Shown in pieces: positions 27,038 to 38,294 of a stretch of 64,000 bases of DNA (the first letter of the stretch is position 1; every line of letters starts with the position of its first letter). Source of the stretch: Streptomyces sp. NBC_01260 (GTDB taxonomy: Bacteria; Actinomycetota; Actinomycetes; Streptomycetales; Streptomycetaceae); contig NZ_CP108464.1 of the NCBI RefSeq assembly GCF_036226405.1, positions 3,844,001 through 3,908,000 on the forward strand. The letters run 5' to 3'. The position numbers were made by a program, and so were the translations under genes. Under the pieces are notes generated by a model. It was not told the origin of the DNA. It did not search any database and saw only the letters and a program-made list of their open reading frames with translations.

Positions 27038-27072
27038 GAGGCCCCCACCCAGTCGGACCGGGTGGGGGCCTC
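27038..27072 (-). terminator. Terminator of the purSQL operon
   Basis: A perfect 13-bp stem (GAGGCCCCCACCC) has a 9-nt loop, 22 nt past the purL stop. Confidence 0.85.
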
Positions 27073-27093
27073 CGTGACCGTGCGCAGGCAGAA

Positions 27094-29339
<2,246 letters not shown>

Positions 29340-29343
<4 letters not shown>

Positions 29344-30020
29344 GCGTTGACCAGCTTCTTGATGATCGAGGTGAAGAAGCCGAGACCGTCGGTACGACCG
29401 GTGCCGATCAGCGGCTCGACGGCGTGCTCGGGGTGCGGCATCAGACCGACGACGTTGCCCGCGGCGTTGGAGATGCCGGCGATGTCGCGCAGCGAGCCGT
29501 TGGGGTTGACGTCCACGTAGCGGAACGCGACGCGGCCCTCGGCCTCCAGCTCGTCGAGCGTGTGCTCGTCGGCGGTGTAGCGGCCGTCCATGTTCTTGAG
29601 GGGAACGGAGATCTCCTGGCCCTCGGAGTAGTCCGAGGTCCAGGCGGTGCCCGCGTTCTCGACGCGCAGCTTCTGGTCGCGGCAGATGAAGTGCAGGTGG
29701 TTGTTGCGCAGCATCGCCCCGGGCAGCAGATGTGCCTCGGTCAGGATCTGGAAGCCGTTGCAGATGCCGAGGACCGGCATGCCCGCCTTCGCCTGCTCGA
29801 TCACGGTCTCCATGACCGGCGAGAAGCGGGAGATGGCTCCGGCCCGCAGATAGTCGCCGTAGGAGAAACCGCCCGCCAGGATGACCGCGTCGACCTGGTG
29901 CAGATCCTTGTCGCGGTGCCACAGCGAAACGGGCTCGGCGCCCGCCACGCGTACGGCCCGCAGGCTGTCCTGGTCGTCGAGGGTGCCCGGAAAGGTGACG
30001 ACTCCGATACGAGCAGTCAC
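29340..30020 (-). CDS. purQ: Phosphoribosylformylglycinamidine synthase glutaminase subunit PurQ
   Basis: The 226-residue class I glutamine amidotransferase has the nucleophile Cys in [13 protein letters not shown] and the catalytic His/Glu in [12 protein letters not shown]. It supplies ammonia to PurL. GTG 30020 overlaps the purS stop by 4 bp and its own stop overlaps purL by 4 bp, so all three are translationally coupled. Confidence 0.97.
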
Positions 30021-30277
30021 TTCGACTCCTCGGCCTTCTCCACCTTCACGGTGAAGTCCTCGATGACGGTGTTGGCGAGGAACGTCTCGGCCATCTCGTG
30101 AATACGGGTGAGGGCGGCCTCGTCGACCGGCCCCTCGATCTCCAGCTCGAAACGCTTTCCCTGACGTACGTCCGCGATTCCCTCGAAGCCGAGACGGGGC
30201 AGCGCACGCTGCACAGCCTGTCCCTGCGGGTCGAGGATCTCGGGCTTGAGCATGACGTCGACTACGACGCGTGCCAC
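30017..30277 (-). CDS. purS: Phosphoribosylformylglycinamidine synthase subunit PurS
   Basis: The 86-residue PurS bridges PurL and PurQ. It reads [20 protein letters not shown] then [13 protein letters not shown], typical of the family. I prefer GTG 30277 because GGGAG lies 5 nt upstream. GTG 30283 would overlap that site and add two residues. It is the first gene of the coupled purSQL operon. Confidence 0.95.
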   Translation of the reverse strand: MARVVVDVMLKPEILDPQGQAVQRALPRLGFEGIADVRQGKRFELEIEGPVDEAALTRIHEMAETFLANTVIEDFTVKVEKAEESK

Positions 30278-30763
30278 TGGCACTCCCGGTGTGGTGGTGT
30301 GGTGCGGCTGTTTCTCCGGGGGGTTCCCCAGGACCCCCGCGGGTCCCCTCAGCGTACCTGTCCAGAAAATCTACGCGGGTAGATATCAGGTGGCCCAGAT
30401 CACGCCGGGATATCGGCCGCGACAACTGATGCAGTTGATGCAAACCACGGAAGCGGCAACGGAACCGGGAACACGCACGGGAACGGATGCGAGAACGGAA
30501 CGGATGCCGCAACGGGATGTGGCAACGGATGCGAAAAATCCTGTGAAAAAATCCCTACCAGCAGCACACATAGCAGGCTGACACGCGCACGTAATTGGGT
30601 GGGCTTCACAATGCGGTGCACATCGCTGTACAAATGATTACCGGGGAAAGCGACATTGCCCCGGAACGGCCGGCACCAGTCGGCCCTCATCCGCGCTCAC
30701 AGCCGGAAGGCCGGCATCCGCGCATGTCAGACGCGCAGGTGCCGCAGGAAAGGACCGATATCC
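30278..30763. other. Divergent intergenic region purS / Lsr2-like gene
   Basis: There is no gene here. 30284-30360 is GC-rich and close to purS. The middle (about 30430-30560) has lower GC and repeats of an AACGGATGC-like 9-mer. The last 150 bp precede the Lsr2-like gene and probably hold its promoter. Confidence 0.6.
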
Positions 30764-31099
30764 GTGGCTCAGCGCGTAGTGGTCACACTCTCCGACGACA
30801 TCGACGGGGGAGCGGCAGCGGAAACGGTCACCTTCGCGCTGGACGGGAAGTCGTACGAGATCGACCTCAATCCGTCCAATGCAAAGAAACTGCGCAAGGC
30901 CCTGGCCCCGTACATGGCGGCCGGCCGAAAGCAGACAAATGCCAGCAAGCATGGCAAGACTCCCGTCTCCTACCGGCACACCTCACTCGCGCCCGACCCG
31001 GCGGCAGTGCGCGCCTGGGCCCGCTCGCACCGGATGGAGGTGCCGGCCCGCGGCCGGATTCCCAAGAAGGTCTACGAGGCGTTCCAAGAAGCCAGTTGA
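30764..31099 (+). CDS. lsrL: Lsr2-family nucleoid-associated protein (LsrL paralogue by position)
   Basis: The 111-residue protein has the N-terminal Lsr2 dimerisation domain (AQRVVVTLSDDIDGG, TVTFALDGKSYEIDLNPSNA) and a C-terminal DNA-binding domain. The latter has the minor-groove RGR hook in PARGRIPKKVYEAF. Lsr2 proteins coat AT-rich, often horizontally acquired DNA and silence it. Streptomyces has two; the one beside purS/SCO4077 is the paralogue LsrL (SCO4076), which fits here. GTG 30764 has an AAAGGA site 9 nt upstream. The assignment to LsrL rather than Lsr2 rests on synteny recalled from memory. Confidence 0.85.
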   Translation: MAQRVVVTLSDDIDGGAAAETVTFALDGKSYEIDLNPSNAKKLRKALAPYMAAGRKQTNASKHGKTPVSYRHTSLAPDPAAVRAWARSHRMEVPARGRIPKKVYEAFQEAS

Positions 31100-31264
31100 G
31101 CGGAAACGCCGGACGGCCGGTGCCGGGCGGGGGCGCCGGACCGCCCGGCACCGGCCTCCCCGACGACACCTCGCGGGAGCCGACTTGCGCGATACCCCTG
31201 CAGGTCGGCTAGAGTCTGGAGCACGCCGAAGGGCAAGGCCGAAAAGCCGGACCTCAAGCAGCGT

Positions 31265-31336
31265 GCGGGTGTAGTTCAGTAGTAGAACATCCCCCTTCCA
31301 GGGGGAAGGCGCAGTGTGCAATTCCTGTCACCCGCT
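31265..31336 (+). tRNA. Atypical tRNA-Gly(TCC)
   Basis: Length is 72 nt. The acceptor GCGGGTG / CACCCGC, D stem GTTC / GAAC and anticodon stem TCCCC / GGGGA are perfect, with anticodon TCC. The D-loop reads AGTAGTA where AATGGTA is usual, so G18 has become A. The T-arm is abnormal. The loop reads TGCAATT between G and C instead of TTCGATT, so psi55 has become G. The T-stem pairs (GCAG / CTGT) only if one T is bulged. Both partners of the G18-psi55 tertiary contact are changed together. A TAGAGT -10-like box lies about 55 nt upstream. It may be a dedicated cell-wall glycine carrier or a decaying gene. Confidence 0.85.
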
Positions 31337-31417
31337 CTGCATCACTCTTCCTCAACCACTCCGGTGGATCGGGTAGAGTAGTGCTCGCTCCACCGGTGAA
31401 AGCCGAGTGGCTGCAAT

Positions 31418-31490
31418 GCGGACGTAGCTCAGTTGGTAGAGCGCAACCTTGCCAAGGTTGAGGTCGCCAGTTCGAACCTGGTCGTCCGCT
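31418..31490 (+). tRNA. tRNA-Gly(GCC), copy 1
   Basis: Length is 73 nt with acceptor GCGGACG / CGTCCGC, anticodon GCC in CTTGCCA and a canonical T-loop TTCGAAC. It is identical to the copy at 35400-35472. Confidence 0.95.
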
Positions 31491-31499
31491 CCGTTCAGC

Positions 31500-31532
31500 A
31501 AGAAGCCCCCGGTCATTGGCCGGGGGCTTCTT
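31500..31532 (+). terminator. Terminator after tRNA-Gly(GCC) copy 1
   Basis: A 13-bp stem (AAGAAGCCCCCGG) with a 7-nt loop directly follows the tRNA. Confidence 0.85.
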
Positions 31533-31634
31533 CGTATTCGATCTCGGTCATCTCCGCACCCCCATGACGTTTGTCATGCACTGCGATGACAGCTCGCACT
31601 GCTCCCGGCGCCGTCCGGGCGGAAGCCTTGAGTC

Positions 31635-32609
31635 ATGACCCCCGACGAATTTCCCCATGAGTGCGTGATCGAGGCGGACGGTGTCCGACGCAGTTATGCG
31701 GGCGGCTTCGAGGCTGTGACCGGCGTCACCTTCTCCGTGGCACGCGGCGAGCTGTTCGCCCTGCTCGGCACGAACGGCGCCGGCAAGACCTCCACCGTCG
31801 AACTGCTCGAAGGACTGGCCCGCCCCGACGGCGGCACGGTACGGGTGCTCGGCCACGACCCCTTCGAGGAACGCGCCGCGGTCCGCCCGCGGATCGGGGT
31901 GATGCTCCAGGAGGGCGGCTTCCCCTCCGACCTGACGACCACCGAGACCGTACGGATGTGGGCGGGATGCACCAGCGGGGCCCGGCCCACCGGCGAGGCC
32001 CTGGACCTGGTGGGGCTCGGCCACCGGGCGCGCGTCCGGGTCAAGCAGCTCTCCGGCGGTGAGCGGCGGCGACTGGATCTGGCGCTGGCCCTCCTCGGCC
32101 GGCCCGAGGTGCTCTTCCTCGACGAACCGACCACCGGCCTCGACGCCGAGGGGCGGCGCGACACCTGGGCGCTGGTGCGCCGGCTCCAGGAGGGCGGCAT
32201 CACCGTGCTGCTCACCACGCACTACCTGGAGGAGGCCGAGACGCTCGCCGACCGGCTGGCGATCATGCACCGGGGACGGATCGTGACCTCGGGCACCACC
32301 GCGGAGGTGACGGCCGCGCGCCCGTCCCGGATTCGGTTCGAGCTCCCCGCCGGAACCGCGGCAGGGCGGCTGCCGCTGAGTCTGCACGCCGGGGCCGACG
32401 GCCCGCGGATCGAGATCCGCACCCACCGCCTCCAGGAGTCACTGGCCGAACTCCTGCGCTGGGCAACGGAGTCGGGCGTCCAGCTGATCGGGCTCGATGC
32501 CCGGTCGGCCTCACTCGAAGAGGCGTTCCTCGACATCGCGAGGTCCTCGGCGAAGACCGAGGGCAGGACCGGAACCGAGAACGAGAACGAAAAGGTGGCT
32601 GTGGCATGA
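31635..32609 (+). CDS. ABC transporter ATP-binding protein (ABC-2/drug-export type)
   Basis: The 324-residue ATPase has Walker A (GTNGAGKTS), signature LSGGERRRLDLAL, Walker B VLFLDEPTTGLD and the H-loop TTHYLEEAE. A C-terminal domain of about 90 residues is typical of DrrA-like exporters. Its 3' end overlaps the permease start by 4 bp. With the permease and the two-component genes it forms a four-gene unit. Confidence 0.95.
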   Translation: MTPDEFPHECVIEADGVRRSYAGGFEAVTGVTFSVARGELFALLGTNGAGKTSTVELLEGLARPDGGTVRVLGHDPFEERAAVRPRIGVMLQEGGFPSDLTTTETVRMWAGCTSGARPTGEALDLVGLGHRARVRVKQLSGGERRRLDLALALLGRPEVLFLDEPTTGLDAEGRRDTWALVRRLQEGGITVLLTTHYLEEAETLADRLAIMHRGRIVTSGTTAEVTAARPSRIRFELPAGTAAGRLPLSLHAGADGPRIEIRTHRLQESLAELLRWATESGVQLIGLDARSASLEEAFLDIARSSAKTEGRTGTENENEKVAVA

Positions 32610-33418
32610 CGACCGCGACAACGCGCCCGAACACCGCGACGGCCGGAGCCCCGGCCACGACGGTCCGCGGCCGGCTGACCGCTCTCGGACGGGCCGAGCT
32701 GACGCTGCTCGCCCGCAACAGGACGGCCCTCTTCGTCGCGCTGCTGATGCCCGCCGCCATGGTCACGGCCATGAGATCGACGTTCGAGCAGATGGATCTC
32801 GGCGGGACCGGGCTGACCGTCGCCGGCGCGGCCCTCACCGGCGGTATCGGAACGGTGCTGATCCAGGCCGTCTACATGAACATGGTCGCCGCCTACGTGG
32901 CGCGGCGCGAGGAGCTGGTCCTCAAGCGGCTGCGTACCGGCGAGGTCACCGACGGGGAGATCCTGACCGGAACCGCGCTGCCCGCGGCCGCACTGGCCCT
33001 GGCGCAGACCGCGGTGATCGTCGTGGCCGGTACCGCCTTCTTCGGCCTCGGCGCACCTGAACACCCCGAGCTGCTCCTGCTGGGGCTGGTGACGGGCGTG
33101 GTGCTGCTGACGGCGCTGGCGGCGGCCACCTCCGTGATCACCCGCACCGTGCAGACGGCTCAGCTCACGACCCTCCCGCTGTTCTTCGCCTCCATGATGG
33201 GCTCGGGGCTCTTCGTACCGCTGGAGATCCTTCCGGACCGGCTCGCGTCGGTGTGTGAGCTGCTGCCGCTGACCGGAGTGATGACACTCGTACGGGCCGG
33301 CTGGCTCGGCGGCGCCGAGGGCACCGAACTGCTGGGGGCCGCGCTGACCGGGTTGGTCTGGACCGTGCTCGCGGTGTTTGCTGTCAAGCGGTGGTTCCGC
33401 TGGGATCCGCGACGCTGA
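32606..33418 (+). CDS. ABC-2 type transporter permease
   Basis: The 270-residue protein has six hydrophobic segments and the ABC-2 membrane domain layout. LTLLARNRTALFVALLMPAAM precedes a broken first helix, followed by REELVLKRLRTGEVTDGEIL and LLPLTGVMTLVRAGWLG near the end. It partners the upstream ATPase by a 4-bp overlap. The substrate is unknown. Confidence 0.92.
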   Translation: MTTATTRPNTATAGAPATTVRGRLTALGRAELTLLARNRTALFVALLMPAAMVTAMRSTFEQMDLGGTGLTVAGAALTGGIGTVLIQAVYMNMVAAYVARREELVLKRLRTGEVTDGEILTGTALPAAALALAQTAVIVVAGTAFFGLGAPEHPELLLLGLVTGVVLLTALAAATSVITRTVQTAQLTTLPLFFASMMGSGLFVPLEILPDRLASVCELLPLTGVMTLVRAGWLGGAEGTELLGAALTGLVWTVLAVFAVKRWFRWDPRR

Positions 33419-33431
33419 GGGGTGTGGTGCC

Positions 33432-34769
33432 GTGTTGACGCGCGTACGTGGCTGGCGCCGCGGCTGGCAGGAACGCAGCAAACTGGAACGGATCGACCTG
33501 TACTCGCGGCTGACCGTGTTGGTGATCCCCTGGCTCTTCACCCTGTCCTGGCAGCTGGTTCCGCTGAAGAAGGACATCCGCCATGCGTCGCTCCCGCTGG
33601 CGCTGGGCCTGGCGCTGCTCGTCGTATGCCTGGCGCAGTGCGGGCTGAGCAACCGCAATGTGCGGCCGTCGTACGCCCACTACCTCGGCACCTCCGTGTT
33701 CCCACGGCGGCGGATGGCCGCGCCGCTGGCCCTGCTGCTGGTGGGGCTGGGACTGCTGGCGGCGCTGGCCGCTGTGGACGGGGTCGGCGGAGCGGGGCTG
33801 CTGCTGATGGCCATGAACGCACCGATGGCGCTGGTGATGACGCAGGTCCTGCTGGTCCCGGTCCGCACGTTCCTGGTCCAGTCGCTCGCCCTCGTCGCGT
33901 TGACCACCGGCGTCCTCGCAGCGGCCGGAGTGCGGGGCGGGATCCTGGCCGGGGTGGTGCCTGCCACGCTCTTCGGCTGTGTGCTGGTCCTGGTCTCCGT
34001 ACGGCCGAGCACCTGGAGCCTGAGCGTGATGTGGCAGGCGGAGGAGGCCCGGGACGTGCAGGCCCGGCTCGCGGTCGCCGAGGAGCGGCTGCGGTTCGGG
34101 CGGGACATGCACGACGTGCTGGGCCGCAATCTCGCCGTGATCGCGCTCAAGAGCGAGCTGGCGGTGGAGCTGGCCCAGCGCGGCAGACCCCAGGCGGTGG
34201 ACCAGATGGTCGAGGTGCAGCGGATCGCCCGCGCCTCCCAGCAGGAGGTGCGCGATGTCGTACGGGGCTACCGGGAAGCCGATCTGAGTACGGAACTGGC
34301 CGGGGCGACAGGCGTGTTGCGGGCGGCCGGGATCGAGTGCGCGGTGGTGGGCGACAGCGGCGCCGAACTGGCCGCGCCCGTCCAGGCCGCGCTCGGCTGG
34401 GTGGTGCGTGAGGCGGCCACCAACGTGCTGCGGCACGGCGACCCCCGACACTGCACGATCCGGCTCGCCGCCTCTGCGGACGAGGTGGTGCTGGGCGTCG
34501 AGAACGACGGCGCGTCGACGACGGCCGCTACCGGGGAGCAGGGTTCCGACGGGAGCGGTTCAGGGCTGGCCGGACTGCGCGAACGGCTCGGCGCCCTCGA
34601 CGGCTCGCTGGACGCGGGAACGGCGGGCGACGGACTCTTCCGGCTGACCGCGAGAATCCCGCTGCCCCGCCCGGACCCGGGCCGGAAGCCCGGCGCCGCG
34701 TCACGTACGGCTTCCGGTGATGTATCGCGTACGGAAGACCCTGTGGCCCTTGTGGAGGAGCGACGATGA
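33432..34769 (+). CDS. Sensor histidine kinase (NarL/DesK-type, HisKA_3)
   Basis: The 445-residue kinase has a membrane domain of about six helices without a large extracytoplasmic sensor. The HisKA_3 box RFGRDMHDVLGRNLAVIALKS carries the phospho-acceptor His227. The HATPase has EAATNVLRHGDPRHC (N box) and GSGLAGLRERLGALDG (G box). A long Gly/Ser-containing tail ends the protein. The likely start is GTG 33432. The gene overlaps the response regulator by 4 bp. Membrane-embedded kinases coupled to ABC exporters often sense membrane-active compounds. Confidence 0.93.
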   Translation: MLTRVRGWRRGWQERSKLERIDLYSRLTVLVIPWLFTLSWQLVPLKKDIRHASLPLALGLALLVVCLAQCGLSNRNVRPSYAHYLGTSVFPRRRMAAPLALLLVGLGLLAALAAVDGVGGAGLLLMAMNAPMALVMTQVLLVPVRTFLVQSLALVALTTGVLAAAGVRGGILAGVVPATLFGCVLVLVSVRPSTWSLSVMWQAEEARDVQARLAVAEERLRFGRDMHDVLGRNLAVIALKSELAVELAQRGRPQAVDQMVEVQRIARASQQEVRDVVRGYREADLSTELAGATGVLRAAGIECAVVGDSGAELAAPVQAALGWVVREAATNVLRHGDPRHCTIRLAASADEVVLGVENDGASTTAATGEQGSDGSGSGLAGLRERLGALDGSLDAGTAGDGLFRLTARIPLPRPDPGRKPGAASRTASGDVSRTEDPVALVEERR

Positions 34770-35377
34770 CTGCGGTGCGGGTGCTGCTCGCCGACGACGA
34801 GCACCTGATCCGGGGCGCGCTCGCCGCGCTGCTCGCGCTGGAGGACGACCTGGTGGTGGTCGCCGAGGCGGCGACCGGGCCCGAGGCGCTGGCCATGGCC
34901 CGTGCGCACCGCCCCGATGTGGCGGTCCTGGACCTGGAGATGCCGGGGGCGGACGGTGTGAGCGTCGCCACATCACTGCGGTCCGAACTCCCGGGCTGCC
35001 GCACCATGATCGTGACCAGTCACGGCCGGCCGGGCCACCTGAAGCGGGCTCTCGCGGCGGGTGTGCGGGCGTTCGTGCCGAAGACCGTCAGCGCCCGTCA
35101 GCTGGCCGGGATCATCCGTACGGTGCACGCCGGGAACCGCTATGTGGACCCGGAGTTGGCAGCCGACGCGATCGCGGCCGGGGACTCGCCGCTGACCGTG
35201 CGCGAGGCCGAGGTGCTGGAACTGGCCGCGGACGGGGCGCCGGTCGCGGAGATCGCGGAGCGGGCCTCACTGACGCAGGGAACGGTACGGAACTACCTCT
35301 CGTCGGCGGCCTCGAAGCTCGGGGCCGAGAACCGTCACGCCGCGGTGCGTCTCGCGCGGGAGCGGGGTTGGGTATAG
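34766..35377 (+). CDS. LuxR/NarL-family response regulator
   Basis: The 203-residue regulator has a receiver with acidic pocket (LLADDEHL), phospho-acceptor Asp56 in VAVLDLEMPG and Lys in FVPKTVS. The C-terminal LuxR HTH reads LTVREAEVLELAADGAPVAE. It is coupled to the kinase by ATGA overlap and is likely to control the ABC genes of the same unit. The gene ends 22 bp before tRNA-Gly copy 2, and a TATAGT box at its 3' end may be the tRNA promoter. Confidence 0.95.
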   Translation: MTAVRVLLADDEHLIRGALAALLALEDDLVVVAEAATGPEALAMARAHRPDVAVLDLEMPGADGVSVATSLRSELPGCRTMIVTSHGRPGHLKRALAAGVRAFVPKTVSARQLAGIIRTVHAGNRYVDPELAADAIAAGDSPLTVREAEVLELAADGAPVAEIAERASLTQGTVRNYLSSAASKLGAENRHAAVRLARERGWV

Positions 35378-35399
35378 TAGTCCTCGCGCTTCGGCGTTT

Positions 35400-35472
35400 G
35401 CGGACGTAGCTCAGTTGGTAGAGCGCAACCTTGCCAAGGTTGAGGTCGCCAGTTCGAACCTGGTCGTCCGCT
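35400..35472 (+). tRNA. tRNA-Gly(GCC), copy 2
   Basis: It is identical over 73 nt, plus about 22 nt of 3' flank, to copy 1 at 31418. The TATAGT hexamer about 25 nt upstream is a plausible -10. Confidence 0.95.
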
Positions 35473-35481
35473 CCGTTCAGC

Positions 35482-35515
35482 AAGAAGCCCCCGGCCTTTC
35501 GGCCGGGGGCTTCTT
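35482..35515. terminator. Terminator between tRNA-Gly copy 2 and purC
   Basis: A perfect 15-bp stem (AAGAAGCCCCCGGCC) with a TTTC loop lies between the convergent tRNA and purC. Confidence 0.9.
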
Positions 35516-35532
35516 CGTGTGCTGCGGGGCGG

Positions 35533-36447
35533 CTACTGCCAGGGCGTGCCGGTGAGGAGTTCGTACGCCTCCAGGTACTTGGCCCGGGTCGCGTCCACGA
35601 TCTCCTGCGGCAGCGCCGGCGGCGGCTGCTCGCTCTTGCGGTCCCAGCCGGAGGCCGGCGAGGTCAGCCAGTCGCGCACGAACTGCTTGTCGTACGACGG
35701 CTGGGCGTGGCCCGGCTCCCAGGTGGCGGCGGGCCAGAAGCGCGAGGAGTCCGGGGTCAGCACCTCGTCCGCGATGATCAGTTCCTCGCCGCCGTCGGCG
35801 GTGGGCGCGAAGCCGAACTCGAACTTCGTGTCCGCAAGGATGATCCCGCGCTCGCGCGCGATGTCACGGGCCCGGCCGTACACGTCCAGCGTCGTCCGGC
35901 GCAGCTGTGCGGCGGTCTCGGCGCCGACCTGGCGGGCGACTTCCTCGTAGCTCACGTTCTCGTCGTGGTCGCCGACGGCCGCCTTGGTGGCCGGGGTGAA
36001 GATCGGCGCCGGGAGCTCGGAGCCGTCGGTGAGGCCCTCGGGAAGGGCGAGACCGCAGACGGTGCGCGAGGCGTTGTACTCGACCAGTCCGGAGCCGGTC
36101 AGATAGCCGCGGGCGACGCACTCGACCGGGACCATCCGCAGCGACCTGCAGATCGTCGTGCGGCCGGCCCAGTCGTCCGGTGCGCCGGCGGGCAGCTCGG
36201 TGGACAGGACGTGGTTCGGTACGAGATCGGCGAGCTGATCGAACCACCACAGCGAGAGCCGGGTCAGGACGCGGCCCTTGTCCGGGATCTCGGTGGGCAG
36301 GACCCAGTCGTACGCGGACATCCGGTCGCTGGCGACCATGACGAGGTCACCGGCCTCGTTCCGGTACAGGTCGCGCACCTTGCCCGTGTGCAGGTGGGTG
36401 AGACCCGGTACCTGCACGGGCTCGGGCTTTTCTACAAATCCGGACAC
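35533..36447 (-). CDS. purC: Phosphoribosylaminoimidazole-succinocarboxamide synthase
   Basis: The 304-residue SAICAR synthetase (ATP-dependent ligation of CAIR and aspartate) is of the longer eukaryote/actinobacterial length. Segments are HTGKVRDLYRNEAGDLVMVASDRMSAYDWVLPTEIPDKG, RSLRMVPVECVARGYLTGSG, and GIILADTKFEFGFAPT with IIADEVLTPDSSRFWP. GTG 36447 has GGAGG 5 nt upstream. It stands alone rather than in the purSQL operon. Confidence 0.97.
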   Translation of the reverse strand: MSGFVEKPEPVQVPGLTHLHTGKVRDLYRNEAGDLVMVASDRMSAYDWVLPTEIPDKGRVLTRLSLWWFDQLADLVPNHVLSTELPAGAPDDWAGRTTICRSLRMVPVECVARGYLTGSGLVEYNASRTVCGLALPEGLTDGSELPAPIFTPATKAAVGDHDENVSYEEVARQVGAETAAQLRRTTLDVYGRARDIARERGIILADTKFEFGFAPTADGGEELIIADEVLTPDSSRFWPAATWEPGHAQPSYDKQFVRDWLTSPASGWDRKSEQPPPALPQEIVDATRAKYLEAYELLTGTPWQ

Positions 36448-36552
36448 GCTGCCTCCGCGTAGGTTGATCCAGGAGTCGTTCCGATTGTCCCGTATCCGGG
36501 TGCGGACGGCTGCGCAGGGGTGCGGCGGGGGCGAGGGGGCGCACGGTGGCCC

Positions 36553-38016
36553 TCAGGCGCGCTTGCAGATGCGGTCGAGCAGGTTGGCGGTGGCCCGCTG
36601 GATACGGGGGTCCACATGGCCGGGGCGGTCCAGGGCCGGGGACCAGGCGAAGGTGCCGGAGGCGAAGACGAGCGCCCCGGACGGGGCCCGGTACAGGGAC
36701 GTCTCCTGGTGGCGCGTCACGCCTTCGCCGTCCTGGTACGGGGAGTGTGCGAGCAGGATGCGGTTGTCGTGCTCGGGAAGCGTGGTGCGCGGGAAGTAGC
36801 GGTCGGCCTCGCCCGCGACCAGGCCGTCGATCTCGTCGCCCTCACCGGCACCGGTCGCGTCCCAGAGCCAGTGCTCCGCGTTCCGCACGACCAGGGGGTG
36901 GGGGTCGGGGACCCGGCCCGCGTACTGGATGCCGAGGAGCTGCTGCTCGGCGCGGTCGACCTCGCGCCAGAGAGCGGGCTTTCCCGGACCGTGCCGCTTG
37001 CGGCAGGTGAGCAGCCGGTCGGGGACGCCGGACGCCGACGGTGCGAGGCTGACCTGCCAGTACATGGTGTTGGCGGAGAGGAAGACCAGGGAGGTGCCGT
37101 TGTCGCGGGCGCGCTCGGTGGTGCGGCGCATGGGGGCCGACCAGTACTCGTCGTGGCCGGGGAAGACCAGGCCCCGGTAACGGGTCGGGTCGATGCGACC
37201 CGCGTGCAGGTCGCGGGTGTCGGCGTAGGCGATGTCGTAGCCGTAGCGCTCGGCCCAGCGGATGAAGTCGTAGGCATGACCGACGTGCAGCGGGAGGCCC
37301 GCGCCCGCGTAGGGGCGGTCGAAGGAGACGGTGACCGCCGCGTCCTCCTCGCCCAGCAGCCGGCCCTGTTCGTCCCAGGCGTGGTAGAGGCTGGCGCCGG
37401 TGCGGCCGTCCTCCGGATAGAGGTTGTACGCCTGCCAGGTGATGTCCGGGAGGATCAGCAGCAGATCGGCCGGATGGTCGTCGCGGACCGTGAACGGGAT
37501 GTGGGAGCGGTATCCGTCGACCGTCGTGAGCACGGCGACGTAGGCGCCGATCGACCAGTAGGTGGGGATCTGGAGCCGCCAGGACTGCCACCAGTGGTGG
37601 CAGGAGACCGTGCGGTCGGCGGCCAGGGGTGCGGGCTGGACGATGCCGGAAAGCCGCGGGCTCGTGGTGATCTTGGCGGCGCCGTCGCCCCCGTAGTGGC
37701 CGATGCGGTAGATGTCCACGGAGAACTGCTGGGGCGGGTCCACGGTGATGTGGAAGTCGATCGCCTCACCGGGGGCCGCGGCGCCGGTGGAAGTGAAGCC
37801 CTTGATCTGTCGGTGCACGTCGTCGGCGGTACGGGTGCCGCCGCCGGTGGAGCCGCGGGGCAGCGTGGGATCGGCGTACCAGGGCACTACCTGGCCGGTG
37901 TCGTCGAAGTAGTTCTCGCTGCCGCGCAGCCAGGGGAGCGGCCCCTGCCCGAAGGGGTCGGTGACGGCGTGCGCGAGGGCACCTGATTCCCAACGACGAA
38001 TCTGCTCCGCCCCCAT
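36553..38016 (-). CDS. N,N-dimethylformamidase large-subunit-like protein
   Basis: The 487-residue protein starts at ATG 38016 behind AGAGGGA. It has the conserved pattern of the DMFase beta-subunit family: IDFHITVDPPQQFSVDIYRIGHYGGDGA, WQAYNLYPEDGRTGASLYHAW, and VFPGHDEYWSAPMRRTTERARDNGTSLVFLSANTMYWQVSL. A C-terminal DRPGHVDPRIQRATANLLDR ends it. There is no signal peptide. In true DMFase this subunit carries the catalytic iron. Streptomyces homologues are of unknown substrate. Confidence 0.8.
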   Translation of the reverse strand: MGAEQIRRWESGALAHAVTDPFGQGPLPWLRGSENYFDDTGQVVPWYADPTLPRGSTGGGTRTADDVHRQIKGFTSTGAAAPGEAIDFHITVDPPQQFSVDIYRIGHYGGDGAAKITTSPRLSGIVQPAPLAADRTVSCHHWWQSWRLQIPTYWSIGAYVAVLTTVDGYRSHIPFTVRDDHPADLLLILPDITWQAYNLYPEDGRTGASLYHAWDEQGRLLGEEDAAVTVSFDRPYAGAGLPLHVGHAYDFIRWAERYGYDIAYADTRDLHAGRIDPTRYRGLVFPGHDEYWSAPMRRTTERARDNGTSLVFLSANTMYWQVSLAPSASGVPDRLLTCRKRHGPGKPALWREVDRAEQQLLGIQYAGRVPDPHPLVVRNAEHWLWDATGAGEGDEIDGLVAGEADRYFPRTTLPEHDNRILLAHSPYQDGEGVTRHQETSLYRAPSGALVFASGTFAWSPALDRPGHVDPRIQRATANLLDRICKRA

Positions 38017-38294
38017 AACGCGCTTCCCTCTCTCAGGCCCCCGGAACAACAGTGGTGCGCTGACTGTCAGCGCCGGTCCCCAGCACATCACATAACGCAT
38101 CCACTCCGTCACCGTTCGTCGCGAATTGACGTTAACGGAGCCTGAGCTTCCGGGTATTGGGTGCCGTGCACCGGCGATATGCCTCGATATCACCCCAGTT
38201 GCGCTTCGGAACGGCCGGGGAACGGAGCAGAGCGCCACGGAACATCTCGGAACGCTTCGGCTATGGCTCGGCTACGGCTCGGCTCGAAACCGTT

